The position numbers and the translations under genes are program-made. DNA of 64,000 nucleotides from an uncultured Paracoccaceae bacterium (GTDB lineage: Bacteria > Pseudomonadota > Alphaproteobacteria > Rhodobacterales > Rhodobacteraceae). Where the stretch lies: the NCBI GenBank assembly GCA_947498645.1, contig CANMKS010000001.1, positions 2,518,032 to 2,582,031 of the forward strand. Reading direction: 5' to 3'. Below, in pieces: positions 15,680 to 25,754 of the stretch. How positions within the stretch are numbered: position 1 is the stretch's first letter; every line of letters starts with the position of its first letter. The notes beneath the pieces were generated by a model, which saw nothing but the letters and a program-made list of their open reading frames with translations, searched no databases and had not been told where the DNA came from.

Positions 15680-15994
15680 TTAGCTATCGGGATCGTTGAA
15701 AATATTGATGCCGTGCTTGCGGGCAAACCACAAAAAAAGCGGCACTTCCATCACAAAGAGGGTGAGGATTGTGAACACGGCCCAATTTGTTGCAACCAAC
15801 GGCAAGTTGAATTCAACGCCTGTCCCCCAAAACAGGCCACCCGCAACGACAAGTGCCAGCGCACTCAGCACAGCATCAACCGCCATCATGCGGTTGAGCG
15901 TCTTTTCTTGCAGGCTGGGGTAGATGCCAAGATAGGCCACAGCCAGAATCACCGCGTTCAGGATCAGAATCTTGATTTCCGGCGCGAAATCCAT
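15680..15994 (-). CDS. Small three-helix membrane protein, unknown function
   Basis: A 104-residue protein with three predicted membrane segments (about residues 8-25, 40-57 and 68-90) and a polar C-terminus ending FNDPDS. I do not recognise a characterised family. It lies directly downstream of ssb with only 6 bases between the genes, so it is probably co-transcribed with ssb. Confidence 0.65.
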   Translation of the reverse strand: MDFAPEIKILILNAVILAVAYLGIYPSLQEKTLNRMMAVDAVLSALALVVAGGLFWGTGVEFNLPLVATNWAVFTILTLFVMEVPLFLWFARKHGINIFNDPDS

Positions 15995-16000
15995 TTCGGC

Positions 16001-16498
16001 TTAGAACGGGATTTCGTCATCCATGTCGCCTCCACCGCCGCCTGACGGAGCACCACCGCCGTAACCGCCGCCAGAGCTTCCGCCGCCATAGCTGCCACCA
16101 CCACCGCTGCCGCCGCCGTAGTTGCCGCCGCCACCACTGCTGTCGCTGCGGCCATCCAGCATGGTCAGCGTGCCATCAAACCCGTTCAGCACCACCTCGG
16201 TTGAATAACGGTCCTGACCGGATTGATCCTGCCATTTGCGGGTTTGCAGCTTGCCTTCGATATAAACCTTGGAACCCTTCTTGAGGTATTGCTCGGCCAC
16301 GCGGACCAAACCTTCCGAAAAGATCGCAACAGTGTGCCATTCGGTTTTTTCCCGGCGCTCACCGGTATTCTTGTCTTTCCAGGTCTCGGACGTGGCAATG
16401 CGCAGGTTGGCGACCTTGCCACCGTTCTGGAACGTGCGCACCTCGGGGTCAGCCCCCAGGTTGCCGATAAGAATGACTTTGTTCACTGATCCGGCCAT
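16001..16498 (-). CDS. ssb: Single-stranded DNA-binding protein
   Basis: A 165-residue SSB. The OB-fold covers residues 1-110 ([45 protein letters not shown]), followed by a Gly/Ser-rich flexible linker and the acidic tip DMDDEIPF, which binds partner proteins of replication and repair. The start at 16498 is fixed by the conserved MAGSVNKV. The 42 in-frame codons further upstream have no SSB character. No uvrA is visible beside it. Confidence 0.96.
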   Translation of the reverse strand: MAGSVNKVILIGNLGADPEVRTFQNGGKVANLRIATSETWKDKNTGERREKTEWHTVAIFSEGLVRVAEQYLKKGSKVYIEGKLQTRKWQDQSGQDRYSTEVVLNGFDGTLTMLDGRSDSSGGGGNYGGGSGGGGSYGGGSSGGGYGGGAPSGGGGGDMDDEIPF

Positions 16499-16647
16499 GA
16501 CGGCACCCCCTACGATTCTGCTTTGCGCTTTTGTGACAGACCACGCATGGCGCAACAAGGTTAAGGAGAGGTTTCCGGGAGTGGGATTGGCGTGACCGCG
16601 CAAAATGACTATGTGTTTGGGCAACAGAGGCTGGGAATTGTCGTCAC

Positions 16648-17229
16648 GTGAAGAATTTGCGCATCATCATTGGCCTGACGATCGTTTGTGTGACGAGCAC
16701 TGCTGTGGCGCAGGATCAGGTTTCGACCATGTCACGAAACGGCTTGCTGCAAAGCCAGATTTCCGTGCTCGATGGCCGCGCGGCAGAGCAATACCAGAAC
16801 TCAACCCGGCTTTTGCCGCCACGCGCGCAAGGGGTCACGATCACCCCGGCCTATCTTGGCGATTACGCGGGGCCCTATCTGCGCATGGCGCAGGCCGCCG
16901 CAGGCGCGCATGGCGTTCCAGCAGGGCTGTTTTTGCGGCTGATCGAACAGGAAAGCGGCTGGAACCCCGATGCGGTATCGGTGAAAGGTGCGCTTGGGTT
17001 GGCGCAGCTGATGCCACAAACCGCCCGCGCCCTTGGCGTTGATCCGCTGGACCCTGTGCAAAACCTTGAAGGTGGTGCGCGCTATTTGCGGGCGCAGTTT
17101 GAAGCTTTTGGCAGTTGGCCGCTTGCCCTTGCCGCCTATAACGCAGGGCCGGGGGCGGTGACGCGCCATGGCGGTGTGCCGCCCTATGCCGAGACGCAGA
17201 ACTATGTGCAGGTGATTTGGGGGCAGTAG
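16648..17229 (+). CDS. Soluble-type lytic transglycosylase (SLT domain)
   Basis: A 193-residue secreted murein hydrolase with a GTG start at 16648 and a signal peptide ([17 protein letters not shown]). The SLT/goose-lysozyme-like domain occupies about 75-190 with catalytic E102 (LIEQESGW), then [12 protein letters not shown] and [13 protein letters not shown], the usual ES, GLMQ and AYNAG motifs. It cleaves the MurNAc-GlcNAc bond to give 1,6-anhydro ends. It is a minimal enzyme without extra targeting domains. A hairpin follows at 17237-17262, between it and the convergent ABC operon. Confidence 0.92.
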   Translation: MKNLRIIIGLTIVCVTSTAVAQDQVSTMSRNGLLQSQISVLDGRAAEQYQNSTRLLPPRAQGVTITPAYLGDYAGPYLRMAQAAAGAHGVPAGLFLRLIEQESGWNPDAVSVKGALGLAQLMPQTARALGVDPLDPVQNLEGGARYLRAQFEAFGSWPLALAAYNAGPGAVTRHGGVPPYAETQNYVQVIWGQ

Positions 17230-17236
17230 TGTACCC

Positions 17237-17262
17237 CGCCGCAGGCAATTGCGCCTCCGGCG
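17237..17262. terminator. Hairpin between convergent genes
   Basis: An inverted repeat CGCCG-C-AGGC / GCCT-C-CGGCG with a 6-base loop lies between the lytic transglycosylase gene and the end of the ABC ATPase gene. There is no T-run on either side, so it may be a bidirectional transcript end or an extragenic palindrome. Confidence 0.4.
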
Positions 17263-17272
17263 AGGAGTCGTT

Positions 17273-19345
17273 CTATGCCGCAGCGATCTGGATGACAGGT
17301 TCCATATCCGCAAGATCAGCGTCACTCAGATGGCATTTGATCTGGTGGCCGTCCGCCAGCATACGCACCGGCGGCACATCCTTTTCGCACAAACCACCGG
17401 GGACTTTTGATTTGTGATTGCAGCGTGTCTGGAACGGGCATCCGCTGGGCGGGTTCATCGCTGACGGGATGTCACCTTCGAGCACGATGTGCTTTTTCTT
17501 GACCGAGGTATCAGCGATTGGCACAGCCGAAAGCAGCGCCTCCGTATATGGGTGGTAGGGCGGCGAGAACACCTGATCAGTTGACCCAAGTTCCACCACA
17601 TGACCCAGATACATCACCATCACACGGTCAGACAGATAACGCACGATGGATAGGTCATGGCTGATAAACAGCAGCGTCGTTTTGTGTTCGCGCTGGATTT
17701 CCATCAGCAGATCGGTCACCGCTGCCTGCACTGATACGTCAAGCGCTGACACCGGCTCATCTGCCACAACAATACGCGCATCACCGGCGAAAGCGCGGGC
17801 GATGCCCACACGTTGCTTTTGCCCACCCGACAGTTGCCGTGGCATCCGGTCGGCAAAGGCGCGGGGCAGTTTCACCAGGTCAAGCAGGTTGAGCATCCGC
17901 TCGCGCCGCTCGCCATCATTATTGCCGATGCCAAAGATTTCCAGCGCCCGCATGATCTGCCGCCCGACCGTCATGGAGGGGTTGAGCGTGTCAAAGGGGT
18001 TCTGAAACACCATCTGAATATCGGCGATTGTCTTGGTATCGCGGCTTTCAATGGGGGTGTCGCCGATGGATTTGTTATCCAGCAGAATTTCACCCTCGGT
18101 CGCGGTTTCCAGCCCCATGAGAACCTTGGCAAAGGTGGATTTGCCACAGCCGGATTCGCCCACGATGGCCAATGTTTCGCTTTCACGCGCTTCAAAGCTG
18201 AGGGTTTCGTTGGCTTTCACCACTTTCTTGTCGCCGCCCCCAAAGAGCGCGTTGGCCGCAACCTCATAATATTTCTTGAGGTTGTCCATTTTCAGGACCA
18301 CCGGCCCCGGTTCGGGTTTTTCGGTCTGCGCACCCACTTCGATCGGCGCCTGCCAGTCGATTTCGGCGAATTTCAGACAGCGCGTCTGATGCCGGTCGTT
18401 GCCGGGAACAGCGTCCATCGGGATGAAACCGGCATCGCAGCGTCCGGCCTCAAAATAATCGCAGCGCGGGCCAAAGTTACAGCCTTGCGGCCGTTCATGC
18501 GGCAAGGGAAAGTTGCCGGGGATGGCGATCAGAGGTCGCGCATTCTTGTCTGCACCGGGCAGAGGGATCGACCGGAACAGCGCCTGTGTATAGGGGTGCT
18601 GCATTTCGTCGAAAACATCCTCGATCGACCCGCGTTCCACTGCTTCGCCGGAATACATCACGCAAATCCGGTCGCAGGTTTCCAGCACAAGCCCAAGGTT
18701 GTGGCTGATGAACAGCATCGAGGTGCCGTATTTTTTGCCAAGATCCTTGACCAGTTCCACCACAGCTGCCTCAACCGTCACGTCGAGTGCGGTTGTGGGT
18801 TCATCAAGGATCAGCAGGGATGGTTTCGACATCAGCGCCATCGCGATCACGATGCGCTGCTGTTGGCCGCCCGACAGTTGGTGCGGATAGCTTTTCAGCA
18901 TCCGTTCCGGGTCTGGCAGCTTGACGTCGGTGACAACTTCCAGCGCGCGGGCGTAGGCTTCTTTTTCGCTCACGCCTTCGTGGATCATCGGCACTTCCAT
19001 CAGTTGCTTGCCGATCTTCATCGCCGGGTTCAGCGATGCCATCGGTTCCTGATAGATCATCGCGATTTCAGAGCCGCGAATATCGCGCAGTTCTTCCGGT
19101 GACATCTCGTTCAGGTTCCGGCCCTTGAACTTAATGGACCCACCAACGATGCGACCGTTGACGCCAAGGTCTTGCATGACCCCCAAGGCCACGGTGGATT
19201 TGCCGCAGCCACTCTCGCCCACAAGGCCAAGCGCCTCTCCTGGCATGACTTTGGCGGAAAAATCCATCACCGCAGGGATTTCGCGCAGCCGGGTGAAGAA
19301 GGAAATCGAAAGCTTGTCGATCTCAAGGATAGGTTGATCAGTCAT
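17273..19345 (-). CDS. Peptide-type ABC transporter, fused double ATP-binding protein
   Basis: A 690-residue protein joining two ATPase modules, equivalent to DppD and DppF in one chain. Module one: Walker A GESGCGKS (43-50), signature LSGGQQQR (157-164), Walker B LLILDEP. Module two, from about residue 345: GESGCGKS, LSGGQKQR and VVADEP. Each ends with the oligopeptide-transporter C-terminal region containing the Cys pattern (CNFGPRCDYF and CPFQTRCNH). It powers uptake of peptides, nickel-like complexes or related solutes through the two permeases upstream; it is the last gene of the operon, 4 bases after the permease. Confidence 0.93.
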   Translation of the reverse strand: MTDQPILEIDKLSISFFTRLREIPAVMDFSAKVMPGEALGLVGESGCGKSTVALGVMQDLGVNGRIVGGSIKFKGRNLNEMSPEELRDIRGSEIAMIYQEPMASLNPAMKIGKQLMEVPMIHEGVSEKEAYARALEVVTDVKLPDPERMLKSYPHQLSGGQQQRIVIAMALMSKPSLLILDEPTTALDVTVEAAVVELVKDLGKKYGTSMLFISHNLGLVLETCDRICVMYSGEAVERGSIEDVFDEMQHPYTQALFRSIPLPGADKNARPLIAIPGNFPLPHERPQGCNFGPRCDYFEAGRCDAGFIPMDAVPGNDRHQTRCLKFAEIDWQAPIEVGAQTEKPEPGPVVLKMDNLKKYYEVAANALFGGGDKKVVKANETLSFEARESETLAIVGESGCGKSTFAKVLMGLETATEGEILLDNKSIGDTPIESRDTKTIADIQMVFQNPFDTLNPSMTVGRQIMRALEIFGIGNNDGERRERMLNLLDLVKLPRAFADRMPRQLSGGQKQRVGIARAFAGDARIVVADEPVSALDVSVQAAVTDLLMEIQREHKTTLLFISHDLSIVRYLSDRVMVMYLGHVVELGSTDQVFSPPYHPYTEALLSAVPIADTSVKKKHIVLEGDIPSAMNPPSGCPFQTRCNHKSKVPGGLCEKDVPPVRMLADGHQIKCHLSDADLADMEPVIQIAAA

Positions 19346-19349
19346 CTTA

Positions 19350-20795
19350 TTAGTCCTTCAAGCTTTCTTCGCGCAGACCATCGGCCAGCAGGTTCAGACC
19401 CAGAACGAGGCTGAGCAATGCGACCGCCGGTGGCAGGGCAGGGTGGGCGTAGATCAGCAAGAGCTTGCGCCCTTCGTTGATCGTTGACCCCCAGTCAGGG
19501 CTTTCTGACGACAGACCCAGACCGAAGAAACCCAAGGTGCCCAGAAGGATCGTGGTGTAACCAATCCGCAGGCAAAAATCGACGATCAGTGGTCCACGTG
19601 CGTTGGGCAGAATTTCCCACAGCATGATGTACCACGCGCCCTCGCCACGTGTCTGTGCGGCGGCAACATAGTCGCGCGTGCGCAGGTCCAATGTCAGGCC
19701 GCGCACGATACGGAAGACGGTAGGGGCGTTCACAAAGACGACCGAAACAAAGACCACAAGGATCGAGATATCAAAAAGGTCCATCCATGCAGGCAGGAAG
19801 TCGATAACTGTGCCTTTCTGGTTGATGATCGACAGATAAAGCCAGCCAAGGATGCCCAGCACGGGGATCAGGATCGCGTTTCGTTTGGCCGGCTGTGTGT
19901 AGTAGCGCGAGTTCAGCAGCACCCCGAAGAAGATCAGCGGGAATACAAACAGAAATGCGGCCATATAGGATGGAATCCCCGTCAGCACAATTTCCGGTGT
20001 GACCAGCAGGTAAAACAGCAGGATCACCGGGAAGGCCAGGATCAGGTTCGCGATGAAGGACAGGAACGTATCCAGCTTGCCACCGTAAAACCCGGCAGGC
20101 AGGCCCAGCGTGATCCCCACCATGAAGGCAAAGATCGTGGCCAATGGTGCAATCGCGATCACGAAGACAGAGCCCGTTACAACCCGGCTAAAGATATCGC
20201 GCGCAAGGTTATCACCACCCAGCAGATAATGTGGGATGGCGCCTGCCGTCCCTTCAGGTACCGGCACGCCGGGAACCTTGTTCTTCAGACCGGATACCTG
20301 CGTCAGGTAGTCGTGTGTCAGGATCATGTCGAATGCGCCGACAAACAGCGCCGTGAACACCCAGAACATCACCAGCGCAAAACCGATCATGCCGATCGTG
20401 CTGTCAAAAAGCTTGCCATAAAGGCCAAGGCGGCGCTTGAAGTGGATCGACACGGCAAAAAGTGCGATCAGCGCGATCCAGACCGGCAGGAACCGTTTTG
20501 ACATCTCGCCGATGATGCCCGCTGCGCCGTAGGGCATGACCAGCGGTACGACGATGTAGGCGACGACGACGGCAAGCGTGGCAAGGAACGTCCATTTCAC
20601 CCCGGTTTCGGCCATGCCCAAGGCGCCGCCGCGCGCCTCAAGTGTCCCATCGGGATTGGATTGCAGGGTCATTGGGGCGGCAAAGAACCCCAGAACGAAT
20701 TGCGCGACAACGGCGATGGCCAGAAGGGCCAGCAACACCATCAGCACCGGGTTAAGATAGCCGCCGAGGTTGCCTGTCCATGTGAGAGCTTCCAT
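19350..20795 (-). CDS. Peptide-type ABC transporter permease, enlarged DppC-like
   Basis: A 481-residue inner-membrane permease, much longer than the roughly 300 residues usual for DppC/OppC. The N-terminal about 170 residues hold extra hydrophobic helices. The transport domain contains a roughly 90-residue insertion with further helices (around residues 270-355) before the EAA loop (DYVAAAQTRGEGAWYIMLWEILPNA region). The C-terminal half is otherwise standard (GLGLSSESPDWG). It pairs with the upstream permease and the fused ATPase. The extra segments may be an assembly or substrate feature; their role is unknown. Confidence 0.9.
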   Translation of the reverse strand: MEALTWTGNLGGYLNPVLMVLLALLAIAVVAQFVLGFFAAPMTLQSNPDGTLEARGGALGMAETGVKWTFLATLAVVVAYIVVPLVMPYGAAGIIGEMSKRFLPVWIALIALFAVSIHFKRRLGLYGKLFDSTIGMIGFALVMFWVFTALFVGAFDMILTHDYLTQVSGLKNKVPGVPVPEGTAGAIPHYLLGGDNLARDIFSRVVTGSVFVIAIAPLATIFAFMVGITLGLPAGFYGGKLDTFLSFIANLILAFPVILLFYLLVTPEIVLTGIPSYMAAFLFVFPLIFFGVLLNSRYYTQPAKRNAILIPVLGILGWLYLSIINQKGTVIDFLPAWMDLFDISILVVFVSVVFVNAPTVFRIVRGLTLDLRTRDYVAAAQTRGEGAWYIMLWEILPNARGPLIVDFCLRIGYTTILLGTLGFFGLGLSSESPDWGSTINEGRKLLLIYAHPALPPAVALLSLVLGLNLLADGLREESLKD

Positions 20796-20810
20796 AGGTT
20801 CAGCCTCCTC

Positions 20811-21857
20811 TTAAGAAATACGAATGCGTGGGTTCAGGAACACATAGCCGATGTCGGATATCAGCTGTGTGATCAGGACCACGAAGACGGAAACGATGGA
20901 AACACCCAGCAAAAGCTCGATGTCGTTATTGCCGGCGGCCTGCACCAGCACCCAGCCAAAGCCCTTGTAGTTGAACAGGGTCTCGACAATGACGACGCCG
21001 TTCAACAGCCATGGGAATTGCAGCATGATCACCGTGAAGGGGGCGATCAGCGCGTTGCGCAGGGCGTGCTTCAGCACGATCTTGGGAAAGCTGACGCCCT
21101 TGAGCCGCGCCGTGCGGATATATTGCGCCGTCATGACTTCGGTCATCGAGGCCCGCGTCATCCGCGCGATATAACCCATGCCGTAAAGGGCGATGGTGAT
21201 GACGGGAAGGAAGAAGTTTTCGAAAGTCGCGTCCTCCATGGCCGAGGTCGCCGTGCCCTTGAACCATTGCATCCCAAAGGTCGCGGTCGCAAAGACAGAG
21301 ATAAAGACAACACCGGATACGTATTCGGGCGTGGCGGTTGAGACGATGGAGACCGTTGAAAGGCTGCGGTCGGTGCGCGACCCTTCGCGCATCCCTGCAA
21401 GAACCCCGATGATCAGCGCACCAGGCACCATGACCATCATGACCCAGAACATCAGTTTGCCTGTCAGGCCCAGACGGGTGCCCACGATGCTGCCAACCTC
21501 ATCCTTGAAGACCGTTGAATAACCCCAGTCACCTTGCAGGATACCGCAGAAGGTCGCTGCATCCTCGACCGGTTCACCCGGTATCTGACATCTTGCGCGC
21601 ACCTCACCATCGGCACCTTCAATGACGTAACCGGGTAACACCCCCAGCCATTGACCGTATTTGACAGGCAGCGCCTGTGAATAGCCTCGGTTTTCCAGCC
21701 AAGAAACCACAGCTTCGTCCGACATGCGGGCGTTGCCTTGGGTTTTGGCGAGTTTTTCAAGGTTTGGTGCGAGGTTCGTCAGCCAGAACACAATGAATGT
21801 CAGGCAAAGTGCCGTGAGGAGCATGACCCCAAGGCGGCGCAGAATAAACAGTCCCAT
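20811..21857 (-). CDS. Peptide-type ABC transporter permease, DppB-like
   Basis: A 348-residue permease of the DppB/OppB type. The N-terminus (FILRRLGVMLLTALCLTFIVF) is the family hallmark. A periplasmic loop (about 40-110) precedes five further helices, and the EAA loop is near residues 245-265 (YIRTARLKGVSFPKIVLKHALRNA). It lies 124 bases downstream of the binding-protein gene, separated by a strong hairpin, and 15 bases upstream of the second permease. Confidence 0.93.
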   Translation of the reverse strand: MGLFILRRLGVMLLTALCLTFIVFWLTNLAPNLEKLAKTQGNARMSDEAVVSWLENRGYSQALPVKYGQWLGVLPGYVIEGADGEVRARCQIPGEPVEDAATFCGILQGDWGYSTVFKDEVGSIVGTRLGLTGKLMFWVMMVMVPGALIIGVLAGMREGSRTDRSLSTVSIVSTATPEYVSGVVFISVFATATFGMQWFKGTATSAMEDATFENFFLPVITIALYGMGYIARMTRASMTEVMTAQYIRTARLKGVSFPKIVLKHALRNALIAPFTVIMLQFPWLLNGVVIVETLFNYKGFGWVLVQAAGNNDIELLLGVSIVSVFVVLITQLISDIGYVFLNPRIRIS

Positions 21858-21943
21858 AAAGGCCCCTGTTGGTGAGCAGCGTCAGGACGTTGCCTGACTT
21901 GAATCTTATTTGTGGCCCCGGTTTTCCGGTAGTCCACATCGAC

Positions 21944-21973
21944 AAAAAAGGGCCGCCCGGCGAAGGGCGGCCC
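21944..21973 (-). terminator. Terminator/attenuator after the binding-protein gene
   Basis: A 9-bp perfect stem, GGGCCGCCC/GGGCGGCCC (21950-21973), followed on the minus strand by six T residues. It lies inside the operon, after the binding-protein gene and before the permeases. Partial termination here would give more binding protein than membrane components, a common arrangement in ABC operons. Confidence 0.85.
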
Positions 21974-21981
21974 GATTTTCG

Positions 21982-23640
21982 TTAGGCCGCGAGTGCGACC
22001 TTATACATCTGCGGCAGGTATGCGATGTGCATATCCCAACCCACGATGCCAGGCTTGGCGTGACGGTAGACCGTGCGCCAGTATGGCTGGATGGTCACGC
22101 CTTCGTCGGTCATGATGCCTTGCAGCTTGGCCATCACCTCACGGCGCTCATCGGCATCCGCCAGAGAGTTGGCTTCGGCAAGCAGCGTATCAAACTCAGC
22201 ATTGGCAAAGCCCGCTTCGTTCCATGCCTCGCCTGACCGATACGCCAGACCAAGGATCTGTGTATCAATGGGACGGTGGTTCCAGTTCGTGGACGAGAAC
22301 GGATACTTTGTCCAATCGTTCCAGAAGGTCGAGCCTGGAATGATTGTCCGCTTGATGTTGAAGCCCGCGTCACGCAACTGGGCGGCAACCGCGTCAGTTG
22401 TGTTCTTGCGCCAGTCATCGTCGATGGATGTGATTTCCATCTCAAAGTCAGCCATGCCAGCCTCTGTCAGCAGGGCAAGCGCACCTTCGGGATCGTAGGG
22501 CAGGCCGGGAACATCGGCCCATGCTGGGTGCATCGGACCTACGTGCTGGTTGCGCGCAACCACACCGCGGTTCGCATAGCCCAGCTCAAGGCAGACAGAA
22601 TTGTCCACGGCCATGGCAATCGCCTGACGAACGCGTTTGTCCGCGTATGGCTGCATGCCATCGACTTCGGCCAATTGGTTTGGACGGATCACGATTGTCG
22701 CAGCAGAGGCCACTTCGGAGCGTTCCCAACCGATGCCTTCGACAACATCCACAAAGTCGCCGACAGTTTCGTAGAACATGTCAACTTCGTCAGCGGCGGC
22801 CGCAGCCACCCAGGCGGATGGGTCTGTGCCGTAGTCGATGTATTCGATCCGGTCGAGGAAGGCGCCGCGGTTTTCGGCATAGCCCCACCACTCAAAACCT
22901 TCGTTGCGGACCAGCACGGCCTTCACACCCACTTCGAGGCTCTCTGGCAGGTATGGACCTGTCCCAACCGGGTTGCCAGTCATGTTCTCTGCGTCGAAAT
23001 CGGCAGGCACGATAGCGGCCGGATAGTCGGCCATGCCAGCGATCAGCGTGATGTCGGAGGCGGGCAGGTTCAGGCGCACGGTCAGATCGTCAACAACCTC
23101 AATGCTGCCGTCAACGGCGGTGCCTGTGGCCTCATCAATCAGGACCGCAAAGCGGCCAGCCATGGAGTTGCCTTCGACGTTCTTGTCGCACCAGCCTTCG
23201 ATGTTGCGTGCAACGTCAGCGGCGGTAAAGTCTGACCCGTCGTTCCATTTCACACCCGGACGGACGTTCAATGTGTAAACTGTCGCGTCTTCGTTGACTT
23301 CCCAGCTGCTCAACAGCATTGGCGCAAAAGAGCCGTCGTTGTTGTATTCAACAAGATATTCCAGCCAGCCATGCGAGAAGAATGCGATCTGCGTCCAGTC
23401 ATACGTGCGCGGGTCTTTCAGCGCGCGGACTTCCATCTGCATGCGGATGGTGCCGCCTTGCTGTGCGTGGCCGGCAGCATGGGCCGGTGCTGCTGCACCA
23501 ATCAAACCATAAGCTGCTGTCGCTGTGACACCCAAAGCGGTCGTGCGTGCGAGGAACTCGCGGCGGTCAATTTTGCCCGCTTTTGCGTCCTCAGCATACA
23601 TTTTCGCGTATGGGTGGATTTCAGTTTTCGAGTGCGTCAT
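21982..23640 (-). CDS. Peptide-type ABC transporter substrate-binding protein, Tat-exported
   Basis: A 552-residue family 5 extracellular solute-binding protein. The ATG at 23640 follows GGGAGA and is preferred over an in-frame start 21 bases upstream. The twin-arginine signal DRREFLARTTALG is followed by a hydrophobic stretch and AHA cleavage site near residue 55. The family pattern (YTLNVRPGVKWNDGSDFTA region; VRQAIAMAVDN) is clear. It captures the solute for the downstream permeases. Similarity places it with peptide, nickel or opine binders; the ligand is not deducible. A terminator follows the gene. Confidence 0.93.
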   Translation of the reverse strand: MTHSKTEIHPYAKMYAEDAKAGKIDRREFLARTTALGVTATAAYGLIGAAAPAHAAGHAQQGGTIRMQMEVRALKDPRTYDWTQIAFFSHGWLEYLVEYNNDGSFAPMLLSSWEVNEDATVYTLNVRPGVKWNDGSDFTAADVARNIEGWCDKNVEGNSMAGRFAVLIDEATGTAVDGSIEVVDDLTVRLNLPASDITLIAGMADYPAAIVPADFDAENMTGNPVGTGPYLPESLEVGVKAVLVRNEGFEWWGYAENRGAFLDRIEYIDYGTDPSAWVAAAAADEVDMFYETVGDFVDVVEGIGWERSEVASAATIVIRPNQLAEVDGMQPYADKRVRQAIAMAVDNSVCLELGYANRGVVARNQHVGPMHPAWADVPGLPYDPEGALALLTEAGMADFEMEITSIDDDWRKNTTDAVAAQLRDAGFNIKRTIIPGSTFWNDWTKYPFSSTNWNHRPIDTQILGLAYRSGEAWNEAGFANAEFDTLLAEANSLADADERREVMAKLQGIMTDEGVTIQPYWRTVYRHAKPGIVGWDMHIAYLPQMYKVALAA

Positions 23641-23877
23641 TCGTTTCTCCCTGTGACACAATATTTTTTTGTCGCGGCAAAGCCGCTGGCAGACAATCGT
23701 CCGTTATCTTTTCAGTGGTCTCCCGTCCGGGGGGCATTCGGCACAATTTTGAACCGCAGGTCAACCTGACGTTTCGCAAATTGAATGACAATTACGACAT
23801 CTTCATATAGCAAATACGACATTGCTGGGCGGGCAATGGGGGTGCGGCAACATGCGGCAGTGCAGCAAAAGCGGGCG

Positions 23878-24693
23878 TTAACCACGTAGCTGGGCCATGT
23901 CCCGTTTACGAAAGCCAGAGGGCGTTTCCCCGGATTTTTCAAGAAAGCTGCGTGTAAAATAGGCAGCTGATCGAAAGCCGAGCGTCTTGGCGATATCCTG
24001 AATGGGGTGGCGGGTGTCACGCAACATCACGCAGGCCTCGTAATGAATGCGATCATTCAACAGTGCCAGCGCCGAGCGCCCGCAGGTTTTCTGACAGCAG
24101 CGCGTCAGATGGGTGGGGGTGACGTTCAACTGGCTGGCATAGCCCGCAACCCCGCGATCAGACGAAAAATCCTGCGCAATAAGGGCGGTGTAGCGTGCCA
24201 CAAGGCGGGCCGCGGCCGTATTGCGCCGCTGGTCAGCGGTGGCAGGATCACGGTCGCGCAATTGCCGCTCCACAAAGACCGTGAGCAGCCCCAGATAGCA
24301 CTGTGCAGCGCGCGGATCACCGCTTGGTTGGATTTCCCGTTCAATCGATTCCATCAGGCTGATCAGTTCTTTTTGTTGGTCGTTCTGCATCAGCCGCAAG
24401 TGGAAGGGCGCATCAGGCCAGTCGGTGACATCGGGCAGGGTGAGCATCTGACCAAAGACGGATGGGCCAACCTCCATCCCGTACATGGTATGGGGCGGCA
24501 GATAGATCAGGTTGTTGGGACCATAGCCATTTGTCAGACCGGCGACGGTGATCCGGCCTTGCCCACGGGTGATGTGGATCAAGCGCGCGGTCGCATGGCT
24601 GCGCATAGCCTCGGTGCGCCAGCGCATAGCCTGTCCGGCATGGGTGATTGTGCCCAGCTTAATGCCGGGTTGCGGGTCGGTCTGCATGTGCAT
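23878..24693 (-). CDS. AraC-family transcriptional regulator
   Basis: A 271-residue regulator. An N-terminal cupin-like sensing domain (about 15-150) is followed by a C-terminal double helix-turn-helix (about 175-268): VAGYASQLNVTPTHLTRCCQK and PIQDIAKTLGFRSAAYFTRSFLEKSGETPSGFR, the latter very typical. The ATG at 24693 follows GAGG. It is oriented the same way as the ABC transporter operon and lies just upstream, 237 bases away, so it probably controls that operon, but this is inferred from position only. Confidence 0.9.
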   Translation of the reverse strand: MHMQTDPQPGIKLGTITHAGQAMRWRTEAMRSHATARLIHITRGQGRITVAGLTNGYGPNNLIYLPPHTMYGMEVGPSVFGQMLTLPDVTDWPDAPFHLRLMQNDQQKELISLMESIEREIQPSGDPRAAQCYLGLLTVFVERQLRDRDPATADQRRNTAAARLVARYTALIAQDFSSDRGVAGYASQLNVTPTHLTRCCQKTCGRSALALLNDRIHYEACVMLRDTRHPIQDIAKTLGFRSAAYFTRSFLEKSGETPSGFRKRDMAQLRG

Positions 24694-24746
24694 CAACTTG
24701 CCTCAATGTTGATTTTTCACAAGTCTGCCGAGAAAGCCGTTTGGAA

Positions 24747-25649
24747 TCAACGCTCTGGATCGGGTGCGAATCGCAGTGTTGCAGATAAGTCAGCGCTGTC
24801 TGCCGCGATATGATGCCAATCCTTATGTTTTGAGCGGAACCATGTGCGTTGCCGTTTGGCATATTGCCGCGAGGCAATGATCGCCGCATCGCGGGCGTCC
24901 TCTAACGTCAGATGCCCCTGAAGATGTGCAATCAGTTCCGACGCGCCGATGGCTTTGGACGATTGAAAGGCCGGATCCCAATGCGGGAGCATCCTTTGTG
25001 CCTCGTCCAGGGCACCTGCTTGCAGCATCAGATCAAAACGCCGGGCGATCCGGTCGTTGAGCCAGTCCTTGGGTGCGTCCAGCGTGATGCAAACGGCCTG
25101 ATCCGCAGGCAGCAGAGGCGGGGGCGTGTCGTCTTGCCATGCCGCAAGCGATTTGCCGGTGGCCTGCTGGACCTCCCAGGCGCGCTGCACCCGCATCGGG
25201 TTGCAGGTGTCGATGCGAGCGCGGGTCTGCGCATCAAGACCGGCAAGAAGATCGGGCAGGGCGATTTGGTCGGCCTTTGCGCGCAGCGCAGAAGGTGTTG
25301 CAGGGATATCCGCCAACCCTTGCGTGAGTGCATGAAAGTTCAGCCCCGTCCCCCCGACGATGATTGGGCGCGTGTCACCCATCAAGAAAGGGGCCACGTC
25401 ACGCAGCCAATGACCTGCGGAATAAGGCGCATCAAAAGGCACATGCCCGTAAAGCGCATGTGGGGCCAGCGCCAGATCAGCGTCATCAGGCCGCGCGGTC
25501 AGGACACGCCAGCCATCAAAGACCTGCAAAGCGTCTGCATTCACAATGACGCCGCCCTGCGCCTGAGCGATGGCGAGCGCGAGAGCTGATTTTCCCGAGG
25601 CCGTTGGCCCGGCAATCAGCACCGGTTGATGCGGGGTGATCGTGATCAT
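24747..25649 (-). CDS. miaA: tRNA dimethylallyltransferase
   Basis: A 300-residue MiaA, which adds a dimethylallyl group to N6 of A37 in tRNAs reading codons that start with U. The P-loop GPTASGKS (14-21) and downstream family motifs ([50 protein letters not shown]) are present. The usual DSMQ reads DALQ here. The [11 protein letters not shown] motif binds tRNA. It is divergent from pyrH, with 105 bases between the starts. Confidence 0.95.
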   Translation of the reverse strand: MITITPHQPVLIAGPTASGKSALALAIAQAQGGVIVNADALQVFDGWRVLTARPDDADLALAPHALYGHVPFDAPYSAGHWLRDVAPFLMGDTRPIIVGGTGLNFHALTQGLADIPATPSALRAKADQIALPDLLAGLDAQTRARIDTCNPMRVQRAWEVQQATGKSLAAWQDDTPPPLLPADQAVCITLDAPKDWLNDRIARRFDLMLQAGALDEAQRMLPHWDPAFQSSKAIGASELIAHLQGHLTLEDARDAAIIASRQYAKRQRTWFRSKHKDWHHIAADSADLSATLRFAPDPER

Positions 25650-25754
25650 GCGGCCTTCATGCCGGGTCTTGCTTTTCTGGGCAAGCTGGCATTGAACCTT
25701 GCCTCGATTTGCGACATTTTGCGCGCCAATGGCATCAGTGGCGAGGGCAGCACC

